From: Piper betle
Lineage: Eukaryota > Streptophyta > Magnoliopsida > Piperales > Piperaceae
Direction of reading: 5' to 3'
Assembly (NCBI GenBank): GCA_033002965.1
Contig: JAURVB010005903.1
Coordinates: forward strand, 80,405 to 144,404
Length of the DNA stretch: 64,000 nucleotides
In this document: piece by piece, positions 1 to 13,629 of the stretch
How the letters are laid out: each line of letters starts with the position of its first letter
How positions within the stretch are numbered: position 1 is the first letter of the stretch
Position numbers and translations under genes: made by a program
Notes under the pieces: generated by a model
Seen by the model: only the letters and a program-made list of their open reading frames with translations
Database searches by the model: none
Told to the model about the DNA's origin: nothing

Positions 1-1083
1 TTAGATGTGAGCTGATTTCTGATGCGCAGAAAGTTGTATATTGGTTCACTTCTTTCTTTTTACCTTCTCTTAAGTGTTTGAATTGATGTCACCATTGGTT
101 TCATCTAAATTGAGTACTTGAGCTCGCAATAAAATGATGTATCTTGGTTTTTTAATGGCCACATGCTACTTGGAACCTTTTTTTATTGTTTGGTAAAAGC
201 ATTACCTAACTAGTTGACTTTCACTTTGTTATGTTAGCTGGCATTGATGAATTCGAGTATTTTTTTCTTATCTTCAAATGATAATTCCGGTTGTGATTTG
301 GAACTATTGAATACTGGATTTTATTTAATGAAGAGGCTTGTGTCTTGCATTGAAGTGGCTTCTTATAATAAGTCTATGGATCACATGCATGGCAAATCAT
401 TTTTAATTTTTTTATTTGTTGGGTCAATGAAAAACCTTAAGGCTAGTTCACCATATGAATATGAAGATGTTGATAAAAACAACTGTTTTCTTATGTATAT
501 CTAGTTCCTGAGGTGGCTTTGATTACTTGAATCCGATGCTTGAAGCTCGACTTTGCTATTTCTACATGTACATAATTTTCTATCGTTCTGTTGGGTTATT
601 CTTCAATTGTATGTATAGAGTGAAAAATGGACTGAAGACTACTGAATTGGAGTTGTGGTATTTATATACTTTTTTTGTGTGCAGTTGAGTTGTTAGAGCT
701 CTTGAACTTCTTACGCACTTTAGAAAATCATCTGGTGAATTTGACTATTATTTCTATTTATTAGCATTTTAGGTAATATTTTTATAGTTCCATGCATTGC
801 TTTGATAGTAAATTCTTGTTACGAAGTCATTTGTTTTACAATGTGGAGGGTGATTATTGATAGCAACTGTAGGCAATAAACCTATTTATGGTTACTTTTG
901 ACTTCCCTTTTGATTTAAGGGAGGGTCATCGATTATATTCCTTATGATTCAAGGATGTAAGATTACCACAGGGTTAGTCATGATTGGATCTGCCCACAGT
1001 CGTAGCTTCTTCTGTTTTTTAGTTGGTTCTGCTCTAATTGAACTCTTTGTTGAGCTCTAGATTTAACCAATTCTGATCCACAG
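1..1083 (+). other. intron / upstream part of the nucleoside transporter gene
   Basis: No coding exon is recognisable here on either strand; composition is T-rich on the plus strand, as expected of a plant intron. The segment ends in a pyrimidine-rich stretch and CAG at 1081-1083, directly in front of the transporter exon. The 5' half of the gene (about the first 170-180 residues of the usual protein) is not visible and must lie left of the window. Confidence 0.6.
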
Positions 1084-1814
1084 GAGTGCTTGTTTCATTG
1101 TTGCGAATCATAACTAAAGCTATATACCCACAAAATGCCCATGGATTAAGATGCAGTGCAAACCTCTACTTTGGTGTCAGTATTGTTGTCGTGGCTCTAT
1201 GCATTGTCTGCTACAACGTAGCAGACAGGCTTCCTGTCATACAGTACTACAAGCATCTAAAGGCACAAGCCTTGAATGAAGAAGAAAAGGAGAAGGGTTC
1301 TCTTAGTGGAGCTCACTGGCGAAAAACATTGTGGGAAATAGTTGGTCAAGTGAAATGGTTTGGCTTTGGAATTTTTCTCATATATGTGGTGACTTTATCC
1401 ATATTCCCAGGGTACATTACAGAAGATGTGCATTCTCAAATCCTAAGAGATTGGTACCCAGTCATTCTCATAACTGGTTATAACGTGTTTGATCTTGTGG
1501 GAAAGTCCCTAGCTGCTATATACCTCATTGAGAACTCCAATATAGCAGTTGCTGCTTGCATTGGAAGACTTCTTTTCTATCCTTTATTTTTAGCATGTCT
1601 GCATGGTCCCAAATTCTTCAGGACAGAGATTCCGGTCACTTTGCTCACCTGCCTTCTTGGCCTAACCAATGGCTACTTCACTGCAGTTCTGATGATTCTT
1701 GCTCCCAAAGTTGTGCCACTACAGCATTCAGAATCTGCTGGGCTCGTGATTGTGCTGTTTCTGATCTTAGGTTTGGCGACTGGTTCTATTGTGGCCTGGT
1801 TTTGGGTCATTTAG
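1084..1814 (+). CDS. equilibrative nucleoside transporter (ENT1-like), last exon
   Basis: This is the C-terminal 243 codons of a plant equilibrative nucleoside transporter, a polytopic membrane carrier for nucleosides (in Arabidopsis ENT1 a proton-coupled importer). The exon opens after CAG at 1083 with two bases of a split Gly codon; the motif GVLVSLLRIITKAIYP follows at once and is characteristic of plant ENTs. A charged cytoplasmic loop (LNEEEKEKGS) precedes the conserved WKxxGQVKW-type region, then five hydrophobic segments including SIFPGY and GLTNGYF. The stop is TAG at 1812-1814. No frame damage is seen. It converges on the next gene. Family assignment is firm; the paralogue is inferred. 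Confidence 0.88.
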
Positions 1815-3261
1815 TTTGATGCATTATTTGGTAATGCTATGAAAACCTATTCTTGAATTCATGGAAAACAGGCTTTCCTGCTATAATATTTATACAGTTG
1901 TACATCTGCATTTGCCTGCTGCTTAACGATGTGGATTTGCTAGTTTGTGGAATATTTCTTGTATTTTTTGATGCCGAATTAATTAGCCATATAAAGATAG
2001 ATCAGTTTTGTCTAAATCCCAGGTAATATAGTAGAAATATTGTTCACTTCCCACACAGTATGAGGTACTGAATTGTAAGACCCCCTAATTGGACTAGGCT
2101 GGTACATGAATTGATGTATGAATTCTTCTGAATAAGTGAGATTAACAAAATAGAATGTAATCTGCATACCCAGAAAATTATGAGTACATTGGTGGTTGTT
2201 AAGTCGAGAAAAAGAAAGGTACACGTCCTTTTTTTTCGTCAATTGTGTTTCGGAAAAAAATTGAAGTTTTTACAAAATATTTTTGACACTTAAAAGTGCC
2301 AACATATAATAAAAAATAGCAATACTATAATTCGAATTTAAAATTTTCTTCATTGACAATACTTCGATTATAAGTGTATTATGATAATAATTTCAGAAGC
2401 AACACAGAAATTAGCCAAAGCTTCCAATCGTAAAACATTGCGAATTAGGGATTCATTAATGTAGCCGGTGATTCAAATAAGCAATTCTAACGATTTGTGA
2501 TTGTTCAACTTGGATTATTATAAAACCGAGCTAAATCAAACACCAAATTCTAACAATCTATAATTTTTTTCAACTTGGATTATTGTAAAACAGGGTTAAA
2601 TTGCCGAATTTAACCGGTTTAAACACCATTACATTTTTCTTTGTAAACAGCCTGCCTGCTTTCTTCATACTTCTTTGCCAACCTTTCCAAATAATCCACC
2701 TTCATTCAAGCCTCAATACATGCAGCTTTTCACAAGGTAAATTCTACTCTTAACACAGCAATTTGCAAGATGGAAATCTGGTAATTAAATATTGCCACTT
2801 CTCAATTTATAGTTATATAAATCCTATTTTAGTGTGTTCATGTTTCCGACACCTTCATATACGATGGAAGAAGAAAAAATCCGTAAAAAAAGCCCAAGTT
2901 AGATTTTCATTCATCCCAATGATTGCAAGATAATGCATCTTTTGCAAAACCCATGACAATGCAAAATCTGCAAGCACTTGAAGGTGCTAATAGCATAGAG
3001 TCAGAACAAATTAGCAGACAAGGGAAAAGAAGTACAACTCAGAATACAGGGGAGGAAATATTCCAGATGTGCTAATTTTTAAACTACAATCACTACCATG
3101 ATAATGATTTAAATGATCACTAAAGAACACTGCAACAGAATATCATAGAATATTAAAAAAAAAATTCCGCATGTGTGGATGGCCTCACAAATTGCCATTT
3201 CCGCCAGTTCTAATTTCTCATGTATTTACACTTCAAAAATAGTCAGTCATTTGTATTGAAT
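1815..3261. other. convergent intergenic region
   Basis: This region holds the 3' ends of the transporter (plus) and the LRR gene (minus). It is AT-rich. I see no ORF with family resemblance, no clear repeat boundary and no RNA gene. Confidence 0.5.
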
Positions 3262-6200
3262 CTAAAAGAACAAATTAACCTCTTTCTCGCTCATTTCGTA
3301 AATGTGGTCTCTAGCATCTGTTAAAGCAACCTGTACTACCACAAATACTGTGAAGTTACAAAAACAATCAAGCAGAAGTTTATTGGTCCTCAAATGAAAG
3401 AAAATGAAAATTACCTGTCCATATTTTGTAATGAAATTACTGCCAAGATTTAATGATGTGATTGCTAGTTCATCATTTGCTTTAAGGGCTCGAGCAAGGG
3501 CGAAGGCACCATTATCCTGTTATTAGCAGATAAAGCAATTTGTGGACAGATGAAGTATAACAAATATATATGTCAGGTATTATACAAAAAGTAGATGCAT
3601 ACCCTTATCTCATTAAAAGCCAAATCCACAGAAGTCAATGCTTCATTGACAATTTTCAAGCTGCTAGCCAGATGAACTACACCCTGCAAGGAGAAAGTAA
3701 GGATTTATAAGAACAGATCAATGCTTCATTGACAATTTTCAAGCTGCTAGCCAGATGAACTACATCCCGAAAGGAGAAAGTAATGATTTATAACAGATAA
3801 TACAACCAATGTTCATATACCAGCAACACATTCTATGATTGGAAACAACTAACATGCAGGGAAACCTATTATTTGCCCGTATTAGCTAATAACTACCTGG
3901 TACCTGCGAACAACAAAGTCTCTAGATCTCTATGATATAATAATTTTTATCACTATCACTTCAAAGTTAACTCTTTGAACCACCAGGTTATATACACCAC
4001 ATAATCATATTATAAAAGGCTTGCTGCAGGCAGGAGTAAGTTCAAATCATCAAGAAAAAGCCAACAAAATGTCTTAAAATCCATTTATACTCTATAATAG
4101 ACCCTACATCATCTCCAAGGCCATTTGCCCGCAAATCCAGAATAGATATTGTTTTGTTGTACTTCAAACAATCAGCAATCTGTTCTGCACCTTTTGGTCC
4201 AAGCTGTTTCAATAAAAATAATACCCATATTACCAGAAAACCAATAAATTTAATGGATGCTGCATAGTTCTGCAAAGTGATACCTGGCACCAGCCAAGTT
4301 TGAGGGTCTCAATTTTTCCATGAAATTTTAGAATTTCAGAAAGAGCTTTGGCCCCCTCGGGCCCAATTGGATTATACCCAAGCTCCAGCTGTGATAAGAT
4401 GTTAATAATAAGAACTTCCAAGTGGCATCAAATAGAGTTCACGGCAAAGCAAACCAAACTTAATTTAAAAAAAAACAACAACTCACAGTTGTGATAATAG
4501 AGTTATCTTTTAAAACATGAGCAATTGCAGTGACTCCTTTCTCATGGATATTATTCCCACCCTGAATGCACAAAACATTATTACGATCACTAATACACAA
4601 ACATAAAATCATTTTGTTGGAATATGATGTTTACCAGATCTAAGGTTGATATTGATCGATTCTCTTTTAAAGCATCAGCAATCCTTTCTGCCCCCTGGTA
4701 AGAAGACAAAGGCAAAACAATGTTAACTTAAAATGACACAAATTGCTAAACAACAAGCACTGCACATAAATAGTTTTAAATGCCAAAAAGACAAGTGCAG
4801 ATCATTCATCATAAATTTCTCTTGAGAAACTTTTAACAAAAAAAGTAGTAACCAGCAATGCATTAAAAATAGCTTATCACACCAGAACATGCAAGTTTTA
4901 CCTCATCTCCTATGTCATTCATATAGAGATTCAACCACAATAATGCCTTACTTTTCCTGACATACTCTGCCACATGATAGGCACCCTTTGGACCAATCTC
5001 GTTGTTTCCTATGTCCAAAAGAGTTACCTTACCTACATGGAATCAACAGATGAGATAAACATAGCACAAAACCTCAGTTGACGGAAGGTTTAAAGCGGAA
5101 AGTATGGAATAAGATGACAAAAAGAGAAAGGAAAGACCAACTAAAGTCATCAACTTAAGAAATATTTTAGACAAACCTTTATGTAGAGATAAACCAGTCA
5201 TTAGAGCTCTCACACCTTCATTGCCAATACTATTTCCATGCAAATAAAGCTCCTGCATGAGAACACTATTAATGACTGCGATGTTATAATACATTCAATT
5301 TTTTTCTCTATTAACAACAACATAAAATGCGATCGGTAGTTAAACACCCATGCTCATCACATTCCGTCAAAACAATTTCAATCCTTGTTGTAAATGCGCA
5401 AAGCTAGACGCAAAAAAATAGTGAAGTGAATTAACTCTACCCTTAAAGACTTATTGCCCTCTAATCCTTTCGCAAGAGCACCAGCCCCAAGAGCACCACC
5501 ATAATTTCCACTGCAAACAAAAACCAAGACTGGCTGTTCAAATGTATATTTGCTGTCGACACTAGGTAATGTTTTCAAGCATTAAAAGATAGATAAGAGT
5601 AAAATTTATGAGAACATATGACCCACTTGATATGTAAAGATCGTATACTGTTATTCTCAAGCATCAAAAGATAGATAAGAGTAAAATTTATGAGAACATA
5701 TGACCCACTTGATATGTAATGATCGTATACTGTTATTCTCAAGCAAAGCTCCAGCTAAACCTGAAAAACCCTATCTCAAATTTCAAAGAAACAGTAATAC
5801 CCAGAGTTAATACATATTTTTTATCTGAACTTCCAAAAGCATCAACTCATCAAGGTGTAAGAAGGAAGTCATACAGAGAATTCAATCATGTTGTTGTTAA
5901 GTTCCAGAACACGCAAGCTTGAGTTCTTTTTAGCATCTCCCCAATAGCCTTTGCTCCCTGCAGATAAACTTCCATAAGCAGATGCACTAAAATCCAGTAC
6001 AGCTATAGAGATAAGGTGGCAGTCAATATAGGGGTTGTTTATGTAGTAAACCACACCTCATCACCTATGGTACAACTGTTCAATTGGAGCTTTTGAATTC
6101 CCCCATTTCCTACCAAAATATCTGAAAGAACCTGTAACAGATATAGGTTCAGCGTCAATGGGTTACTGCAAGAGGAGTTCTAATATGTTTCTTTTCCTTT

Positions 6201-8310
6201 TATGGTGAAGGAAAACCTACAAGATCATTTTTTCTTAGCAAGATTGTATACAGAACAGCTCATTAAAATACTTCTTCCTCAAATTGTCGGCTTTTGAAAA
6301 GCTAAAAGGAACTATTTTCAAACTTTATCGACTAGAAAACTGAACAAGACCATTAAATGTAGATAAGAATTATGTGCCCTCTTGAGCCCAACTTGTGTTA
6401 ATATGGATTCAGCCCAGGGTTCTGGAGAAATTGGAAAAATAAAAACTCAAAGTTTAAGTTGTACATTCTACACAAGCAAAACAATTACTGGAGTAAAGAA
6501 AAACCTTTGCGCCTTCATCGTTAATAGCATTTCCAGAGAGATTTAGAGTCTTGAGAGCTATATTTGACTGTAGAATCCCATCAAAGGCTTTCAGACCCTC
6601 TGCAGTAATTCCATTGGCCGAGAAATCCACTTCTTCTGCACTCTGGAGTGTTAAACCAAATTAATAATGATGTTAATTTCAGAGAACAAGTAAATCAGGA
6701 AAGTACCCTAAGTTCAAATCTAAGTAGTGTAAACCTGATTATAAGCTAGACTTTCAGCTAAAAAGAAAAGGCCTTCATCTCCAAAATTGCGACCTACAGA
6801 AAATTAAACCAAAATCTCAACTTGGTTCAACACATAATGATCTAAAGTATAGAATTAGATAAAGCAGGTTTCTGTACAGAACCACTTGCATTGATACCTG
6901 ACATATCAACATCTCTGAATGCCCTAAGTTCCTTGGCAAATTCATTGAGCTTATCTCTAGATTCTCTCTCAACCTTAGCACTAGTACCCGATAGCAAATT
7001 TGTACCAGCAGCAAATGACCATTTCATTCCAGGTGCTGAAGATTTATTTTCTGCAGATGCCCTTTTCCCTCGTTTCGGGACAAGCAGTTTCTCCACCATC
7101 TTCCATAGAACTGTCAGCTGAAAGAAACCATCAGTAATTTCTCCAGAGAAAAATAATCCCACAAGTATTCAACCAGTAAAATTTAAACTCCTATAGTGAG
7201 TAGTTTGCATATAATGGTTGATGGGAGTTTTCATGAGACAACTGGTCAGCCAGCAGGATGCGTTTTTAGTGTTCAATGCTAATCATCGCCTTCTATGTGC
7301 AGAGTTTCTATCCAGTGATCGCTGCATAGCCTAACAATCTGTTTTTAATCTATGCACTGCACATTGTGGGGGTATACGCCTCTCAGGTGTTCGAATTATT
7401 AGTGACTGTATGAAACAAGGTCTCAATGGAGTCAGTGTTGAAGTGGATTATCACCTTTTGGCTCCGGTTGATGGACTTGCCTTGATGTGTCAACGTTACC
7501 AAATATTGAGTTTTTATGGCAGCCTCCCTCTTCCAATGCTTGGGTGGATAATAGTTAGCAGAAACTGAATGTAAATATATAGCTTTCACTATCAAGTAAG
7601 GTCTCTCATTAATATCATTTCTGCTTGTAAATGTTCCATTTATTTTGGGAGGGCAGACATATCTTTCTAATACTAAATAACATAAGCTAGATATGAAGTT
7701 CGAGCATTTAAATTACTCAACAACTCAACAATCATCCAACAAAAGCCCAAAATGCAATCAATTAACTAAGGCACTCAATGAGCTCAATAAAAATTAGTAA
7801 GTTTTGCCAAATGACCACACTCAACACCATTTAATGTAACATTCTTAGCATCAAGCAACCGGGAAAGAGAGCGAGAGAGAAGGCAAAAAATACCAAATGT
7901 AACAACAACGAAAGCCCCAGCCGGAGCAACGGCGGACACAACCTCCTTAACTTTCAAAGCCGGCGACGCCGCCACCGCCGCCGTGCCCTGCGATTGCCGG
8001 TACACCCGCCGGCCCTGCGAAGATCTCGACGAGCCCGTTCCCTGCCCGGCAGCAGCATTCAGCACCCACCTCCTCAATCGTCCGCACCTCCTTCGGCCGC
8101 CACCACCCAGCGACGGCGAAGCGAGGAAGAGGCCTCTCGGCGGCCCGCACAACGAAAGCAGGACATGGGTCCTTCTCCGCAATCCCACCTGCAACACAAA
8201 AGAGCAATCTTTTCACCAAAATCCAATGCAACAAAAATGGAAACACAGGCAGACATAATGGAAGAGAGCGGCACATTGGGGTGTAGAGAGAGGGAGAGAG
8301 TTGACTCCAT
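3262..8310 (-). CDS. EMB2004: EMB2004-like plastid-targeted RNI-type leucine-rich-repeat protein (18 exons, one frameshift)
   Basis: Minus-strand exons, 5' to 3': 8310-8275 (or -8245), 8188-7894, 7110-6898, 6793-6735, 6642-6505, 6131-6057, 5957-5875, 5770-5709, 5510-5441, 5252-5177, 5032-4902, 4694-4635, 4561-4487, 4388-4284, 4203-4108, 3683-3603, 3516-3415, 3330-3262. All internal borders are GT-AG and phases join, giving about 608 residues, close to my recollection of Arabidopsis EMB2004 (about 605). A Ser/Arg-rich putative transit peptide is followed by a hydrophobic segment (APAGAFVVVTF) and tandem ribonuclease-inhibitor-like repeats (LxLxxNxIGDEGAKAL type). The product is essential in Arabidopsis embryos; its biochemical role is unknown to me. 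Odd point: exon 5957-5875 is 83 nt where frame demands 84; an A-run at 5927-5931 is one base short and leads to a stop. The start at 8310 has good context (CCCATGGAG); the first donor is ambiguous. Confidence 0.9.
3635..3800 (-). repeat. 83-bp tandem duplication spanning an exon 5' end
   Basis: The 83-bp unit starting at 3635 recurs from 3718 with few changes. The first unit contains the start of exon 3683-3603 and its acceptor. In the second copy the acceptor bases read CCCGAAA on the plus strand instead of CCCTGCA, so the AG is gone. The duplicated coding piece therefore lies in the intron as a dead pseudo-exon. Confidence 0.85.
5576..5739 (-). repeat. 82-bp tandem duplication carrying an exon 3' end and donor site
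   Basis: The 82-bp unit at 5576-5657 is repeated at 5658-5739 almost exactly. The right-hand unit is the end of exon 5770-5709 with its GTGGGTC donor. The left-hand unit keeps a second copy of the same exon end and donor further down the transcript (donor near 5626). Using the second donor would retain 82 extra bases and shift frame. Confidence 0.85.
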
Positions 8311-9734
8311 GGGAAGCTAAGGTCGAGCTCTACAACATCAACAAGATCAACGAGGGGAAGAACGAGTAGAAGATGGGAAGAAGAGGTGGGAATGACGGCG
8401 GTGTAGAAGAAGAAGAAGGAGAAGATAAGGCAGAGAGGTGCCAGAGGTTGAAGGTTTTGGGAGGGGGTTGTATCGGCGGCGGGGTAGCGACCTGCCATGG
8501 CCTCTTGTCCAGCTGCTGGGGTTTCTTCTATTGATTTAGGCCCATTGGGCCTTACAATATTTTAGTCGAGTCGAATTTTATTTTGATTTATAATTTAAAA
8601 TAATTGTACCGCTGATTTTAGAACTCCTTTTTTTACTCAAAATAAAAAATTTTATAATTCAACTCAACTCCATTGTTTTCTAAGTCAAATTTCACAGATA
8701 ACTCCATATTAACCGGCTAACTCCCCGTGTTTCAATCCGAGGGCAGATGAAATTATGATGTTATAATTCAAAAAATTATTTATGAGATTATTATCATACA
8801 ATTTTTACAAAAGTGAATTTTAACCCTTCAAAGAGGCTTAAGAGAGATACCTTACTATATTTTTCATATAATACATATTGATTATACTGCCATATGAAGG
8901 TTTGCTAAAGCTTAAGGCTTTTAGTTTGAACACTTCAAGTCACAAGAGAAACAGTGCCTCCCTGACAACTAAGAAGAGTGACTTTAAGCAATGCAACGAC
9001 TACATGCTCTCTAAACTACAGAAGAAAAGAGACGCACCACCGTAGTAGTTAAGAGGTTGAACTTTAAAAATGCCGATACATGATCTAGTTCTTATACTTA
9101 GTTTCAATCTTTGAATTAAATAACTTAGTCTTAAACAATGATGATCCTATTTCACGTAACAGAGGGGTCATAGTTACATGTTCCACATACCCACAAGCAT
9201 AAATTAAAACATACAGACATCAACAAGTGCTAAAGAATCATACTAGGATACTTAGTCTTTACATGGACACTTCAAACGGTGTGAACCATAAGTTCATGTA
9301 GTCCATATTATTATATCACACACATACACAACTGCAACCAAATACATTTAGCATACCTTAAATATTTCTCGTTGTATTCCAAGACTTAAAGGCTTACACA
9401 CCATGTACACAAATGCTAGCCTTTGCCCCAAAATTAATATGTTGCACAATTGTGATAGTTAAGTAATTCTATGATCCCCCACAACAATTCGTCACAACAT
9501 GCATTCATAAACGAGTTTAGGGCACCGACCCACATCTCAATACAAAAATCCCAACAATTCAAATAGATAAGTTCCATGTACACCTGATACATATGCCCAT
9601 AAGCCCAAAATACAAGAGTAACACAATGCAAAGGCCACAAAACATGCAACATTCCACAAATACCAATTTAAGGCACTCTAGCCATGAGCCTCTCAATCTG
9701 TCCACCTACTTTGGCATTTGACACAAATACTCAC
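8311..9734. other. upstream region of the LRR gene and spacer
   Basis: This region holds the promoter and 5' UTR of the EMB2004-like gene (CT-rich on the minus strand) and then featureless AT-rich spacer. An ATG at 8498 on the minus strand opens a long frame that overlaps the CDS start out of frame. I cannot tell whether it is transcribed. No repeat boundary is seen until 9735. Confidence 0.4.
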
Positions 9735-12471
9735 TGTAAAACCCCAACTTTGGGTAAGGTTTACCTACTTATAGTTTGCCCGGTTTAGAACATTCTCGAG
9801 TCAGTTCGAGCGAGCTCGAGCCAAAACAATTTTAAGAATATAACTATGAAACCCAAATGGCCATATGAGCATATATATGAAGGCTAAGTATGTCTAACAT
9901 GCAGTATATTATAGTTTCAATTATGATATAGTAGAACACGATTTATCAGTGTATATATGAGGTATATAAATGATATTTTTCTTATGGGTTAGCTAAGGTT
10001 TTAGGCCTAAATAAAGGTCGTTGCATCGTTTAGTATATGTTTGGGATTTTCAGGGTATTTTATTTGCATACAACATAGGGATTTTGGATCACCGGATTGT
10101 GCCCCTATGGGCCCATCTTGATTGAGTTCAGGGTTCGAGGCCTATTTAGTCTTCTTACCTCGATTCCCACATATAAAGTTACTTTTAGGACTCGAGTCAG
10201 TTTTGACTTTGGACGGTCTTGATCCGAGCTGTTCATCTATATGTATATATATATATTGTATATACTCATAGGTGGGCCCCACTAGGCCACGAGTTGTCGG
10301 ACATCCATATCATGCCACATGGCATGATCTGAGTTGTCCATTCAACCTTAACTTCACCCAACGATTTTCAACTGTTTATCTCCCATTTTTAGAGTCATTC
10401 ACCCTTTAGAGCTGCGACCACTTTGGCTCATCGCCAGCCGGACCCCAGCCCTCCCCTAGTCACCGGATCTGTACGGTCGTGACCACCTCGCGGCCAACTA
10501 TTTGTCTGTACCCACCATCACCACCAGTGCCACCGCAGTCGCCACTGGCGATAGTATTTTCCAGTCAATTTCTGTCATCGCCACCACATGTTCATGCCAT
10601 TTTTCAGGGCCACCAAGTGTCATCTGGCGAAGCCGACCACCCCGATAGCTTCCCCTCGCCGAGATCTCCATTTTGAGACCACCCATGACCACTGTCACGG
10701 TTGCGATTGCCGTCGGTGACGTCGCACACCCGTCGGCGATACTGCCACTTTTCGGCCAGCCACTGGCTGGAGTCCACCATCACATTCCCCATCCTCCCCT
10801 CCATCGATCCCGACCGGTTGCGACACTAGTCGTGCCACCGTCGGCGACGACAGGCAATGCCGCCCCCGCCCCCCATCCAGTCTATTTACCTGACTCGCGT
10901 TTGCCTGTCTGCATCAGCATTTGCATTCTCCTACCTGTGTTTGCATCTGTCTAGTTGTGTTCCCGTCTGCCTGGTCGTGCCTGAGTCCACCAGTCTGAGC
11001 CCATGTCTGTGTCCATCAGTTCAGTTCATGTCGCCTGTCTTCCTGTTAACCCAAACCAAGTTGGTTCAGCCCATTGACTTAGTCTAGTTCAGCTCGGTTC
11101 GGTCCGATTTAGCTCATTTTCGGACAGTTTCTGTCCGTTCTTGCACCACCTTCGGTAATTTGAGAACCTTTATATTAGTTTAGATGTATATTTACATGAT
11201 TTAGCATGTTTAGATGTTATAATTACTCTCCTTTATTTATTATTTTATTTATTTATTTATTGTTATTATTCATTTCTTATTATTCGTATAATTATTGATT
11301 ATAATGCATATTTTTATGATTACTTATTATTAATGATATATTTACTTATTAATATTAGTCTTATTTATGTTTATTAAATTATATATATACTACACACATT
11401 TATTTATTTATCTATTTGCTTGTTCGCGTGTGTGTGATTATTTATTTGTATTTAATTATGTATTATTGTATTGTATAACTATGATATTATTTTTATTCAT
11501 GATTAATGAGTATTAACTATTTGTTGATTTATTTATTTATAGAATTATTATTTATTTAATTAGTTATATGTTTACTAACACAAGTATATATGATATTTAC
11601 TTGTGTTTACCCGTGTTTTTGTATAGTATAATTATATTACTATTTTATGATTAGAGTATTATTTATATTCGTGTATTTATTATTTATCTAATTATCTATG
11701 AGTGCATTTATTTATTTATTATTATTATATCTCAATTTGTGTGCCACACGTTTAGTTATAGGTTTGTTAGCACTTTTTTCTTTATTAGGATGTATTGATG
11801 ATATGAGCACACACACCACGTGCATGCATCATATAGAGACATCGATATTTTACTTAGTACATGGGTTTCGATGTAGGTTATGAAGTCCAAGCTCACCGTA
11901 GATGTGTTAATGTGCTTGGAGCTTGGACTTCAAGTCCATAGGACTCTCATTTTATTTGATCTCTGCTTGACTCTCTGTGTGTCAAGTTTAATCATGTTTT
12001 CTACGCAGGACGACATCGGCGGTGTTTTATCAGATCCCTCCGATGTCGGGCCATTTAGCCATATTTTTTATACATGTTTAATAAAACTACAAGGATGAGA
12101 TTACTTGTTGGTTTTCGTGGGTAATAGAATACCATTTGTCAGTTCGTAATAGTTATTTTTCTGACTCGTAACACTGATTACTAACATTTTTTATATTATA
12201 TATGTAGGTCTTGTAATCCTAAGTCGACTTTGGTGGGAAGACAGATAAACTCTACACACAATTGAGCCCAGCAGATTCTTTCTTACTTTTATTTATATTC
12301 AATGTGTTTTGATGCATATTTAACAATGTCTTCTATTCTCATGACATCAAGATGGTTGTATTGATCTATTTTATCAATCGAGTCTTACCTACTAATAACT
12401 TTAAACATGAGTCGACTTGAACGTAATATTTCTTATTCGGTTCTCAGGTGAACCAAAATTGGAGTGTTACA
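9735..12471 (-). mobile_element. solo LTR 1 (large LTR retrotransposon family, reverse copy)
   Basis: The 2737-bp segment starts TGTAAAACCCC and ends GTGTTACA. It is flanked by a perfect 5-bp target duplication, CTCAC, at 9730-9734 and 12472-12476. No gag or pol reading frame occurs inside, so it is a solo LTR. It is homologous in reverse complement to the copies at 14775 and 22623: same TGTAACAC terminus, same middle block around the hairpin, same GC-rich stretch. Termini and length resemble Ty3-gypsy (Tekay/Del-like) LTRs, but the lineage is inference. Confidence 0.85.
12011..12048 (-). promoter_or_regulatory. LTR hairpin with poly(A)-signal-like loop, copy 1
   Basis: Twelve-base arms at 12011-12022 and 12037-12048 pair with one mismatch (C opposite T). 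The 14-nt loop at 12023-12036 reads, on the minus strand, GATCTGATAAAACA. See the finding on the five-copy covarying hairpin. Confidence 0.75.
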
Positions 12472-12476
12472 CTCAC

Positions 12477-13629
12477 TGATCGAATATTTTCAATGACGTG
12501 CAAGTATACACGGTCGAAACAAGTAATATAATGATAAAATTGAGTATTGTCCTACAGGGAGATGAATTTCCTATAATTAATTAAAGAAAATAAAATTAAG
12601 AACAAAACAGAAATAATTGACTTAACTAAATCTAAATAATAACTTTAAATTAAAAGTGAAGTTAAAATGATAAAACTCGTTCTAGAATCGAATTTCCCTT
12701 AACATCAATTTAATCTTCATCATATCTTACTCTTATCTTTTATTCCCTCAGATTGTTGATCTAGGATAATTATATGACATGGTGGCTCCCGCTCCTTCAT
12801 GCTTCTATTATTTTGCCTCAATTTCTACCTCCCCGTGATAATTGATTAATAAACAAAATAATGCATTAAGAATTGCTTTACAATTGCATACGGTGTTGTG
12901 TATCTTTCAACCACAACGACAAGCAGGTCAAAAGACTCGTCGTATGATGAATTACCAATGACTAATCCAATTAATTTCTCCCGAAATCTAATTAAACCCT
13001 GTGATCTAAGAAATAGGTGATCAATTTAATCTTAACATTAAGAATATGATAATTCAAACATTCCGATTGAATAAAAGAGTAAAAGCTTGAAATAAATTCA
13101 ATTAAATCATGTTAAGTTCCACTCTTCTCTAGAACGAAATAAAAGGCTATTCCATAATAAAAATAGAAAACAATATAAAAAAACTAATTTTTACTATGAA
13201 AGAAAAGAAATTACAAAAACTAAAACTACTTCTTTCACTACACTTCAAAGCCAAGAGATGAGATATGATCAATAACAAATGACCACCCATTTATATAGAA
13301 GCGGAGATACAAGAATTCGAAGAGAGTGTTTACAAATCAACGTAGTTTAATTAATTATAATGTCCCTTCAAGTTTCCAACTATTCGACTCTATTGAACAC
13401 CATAAATTGTAGCTATTGAGTGGGGCCAAGTGTTATGACCAATCAAATCCAAAGCTTAATTTATTCATCTTTTTCGGCATCGAAACACCAAAATTAAGTA
13501 TATCTAATAAAATATTAATTAACTAGAATATAATGAAAAATATTACTAAATTAATAATGTTTATACCCAAGAAGTACAAAATTATATTAAAAACATGGGT
13601 AAATATTATATATTTTAAACACTTAACAC
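12477..13629. other. unassigned AT-rich repeat-like sequence
   Basis: No gene is recognised. The opening block (12480-12560: cgaatattttcaatgacgtg, then a phrase ending in ctacagggaga) resembles sequence common in plant retroelement LTRs or leaders, but I cannot delimit an element. The rest is AT-rich without coding signal. Confidence 0.35.

Noticed and set aside
7947..8498. 183-codon minus-strand frame upstream of the LRR gene
   Set aside because: It overlaps the true coding exon in another frame; its C-terminal half is an out-of-frame reading of that exon. At most an upstream ORF.
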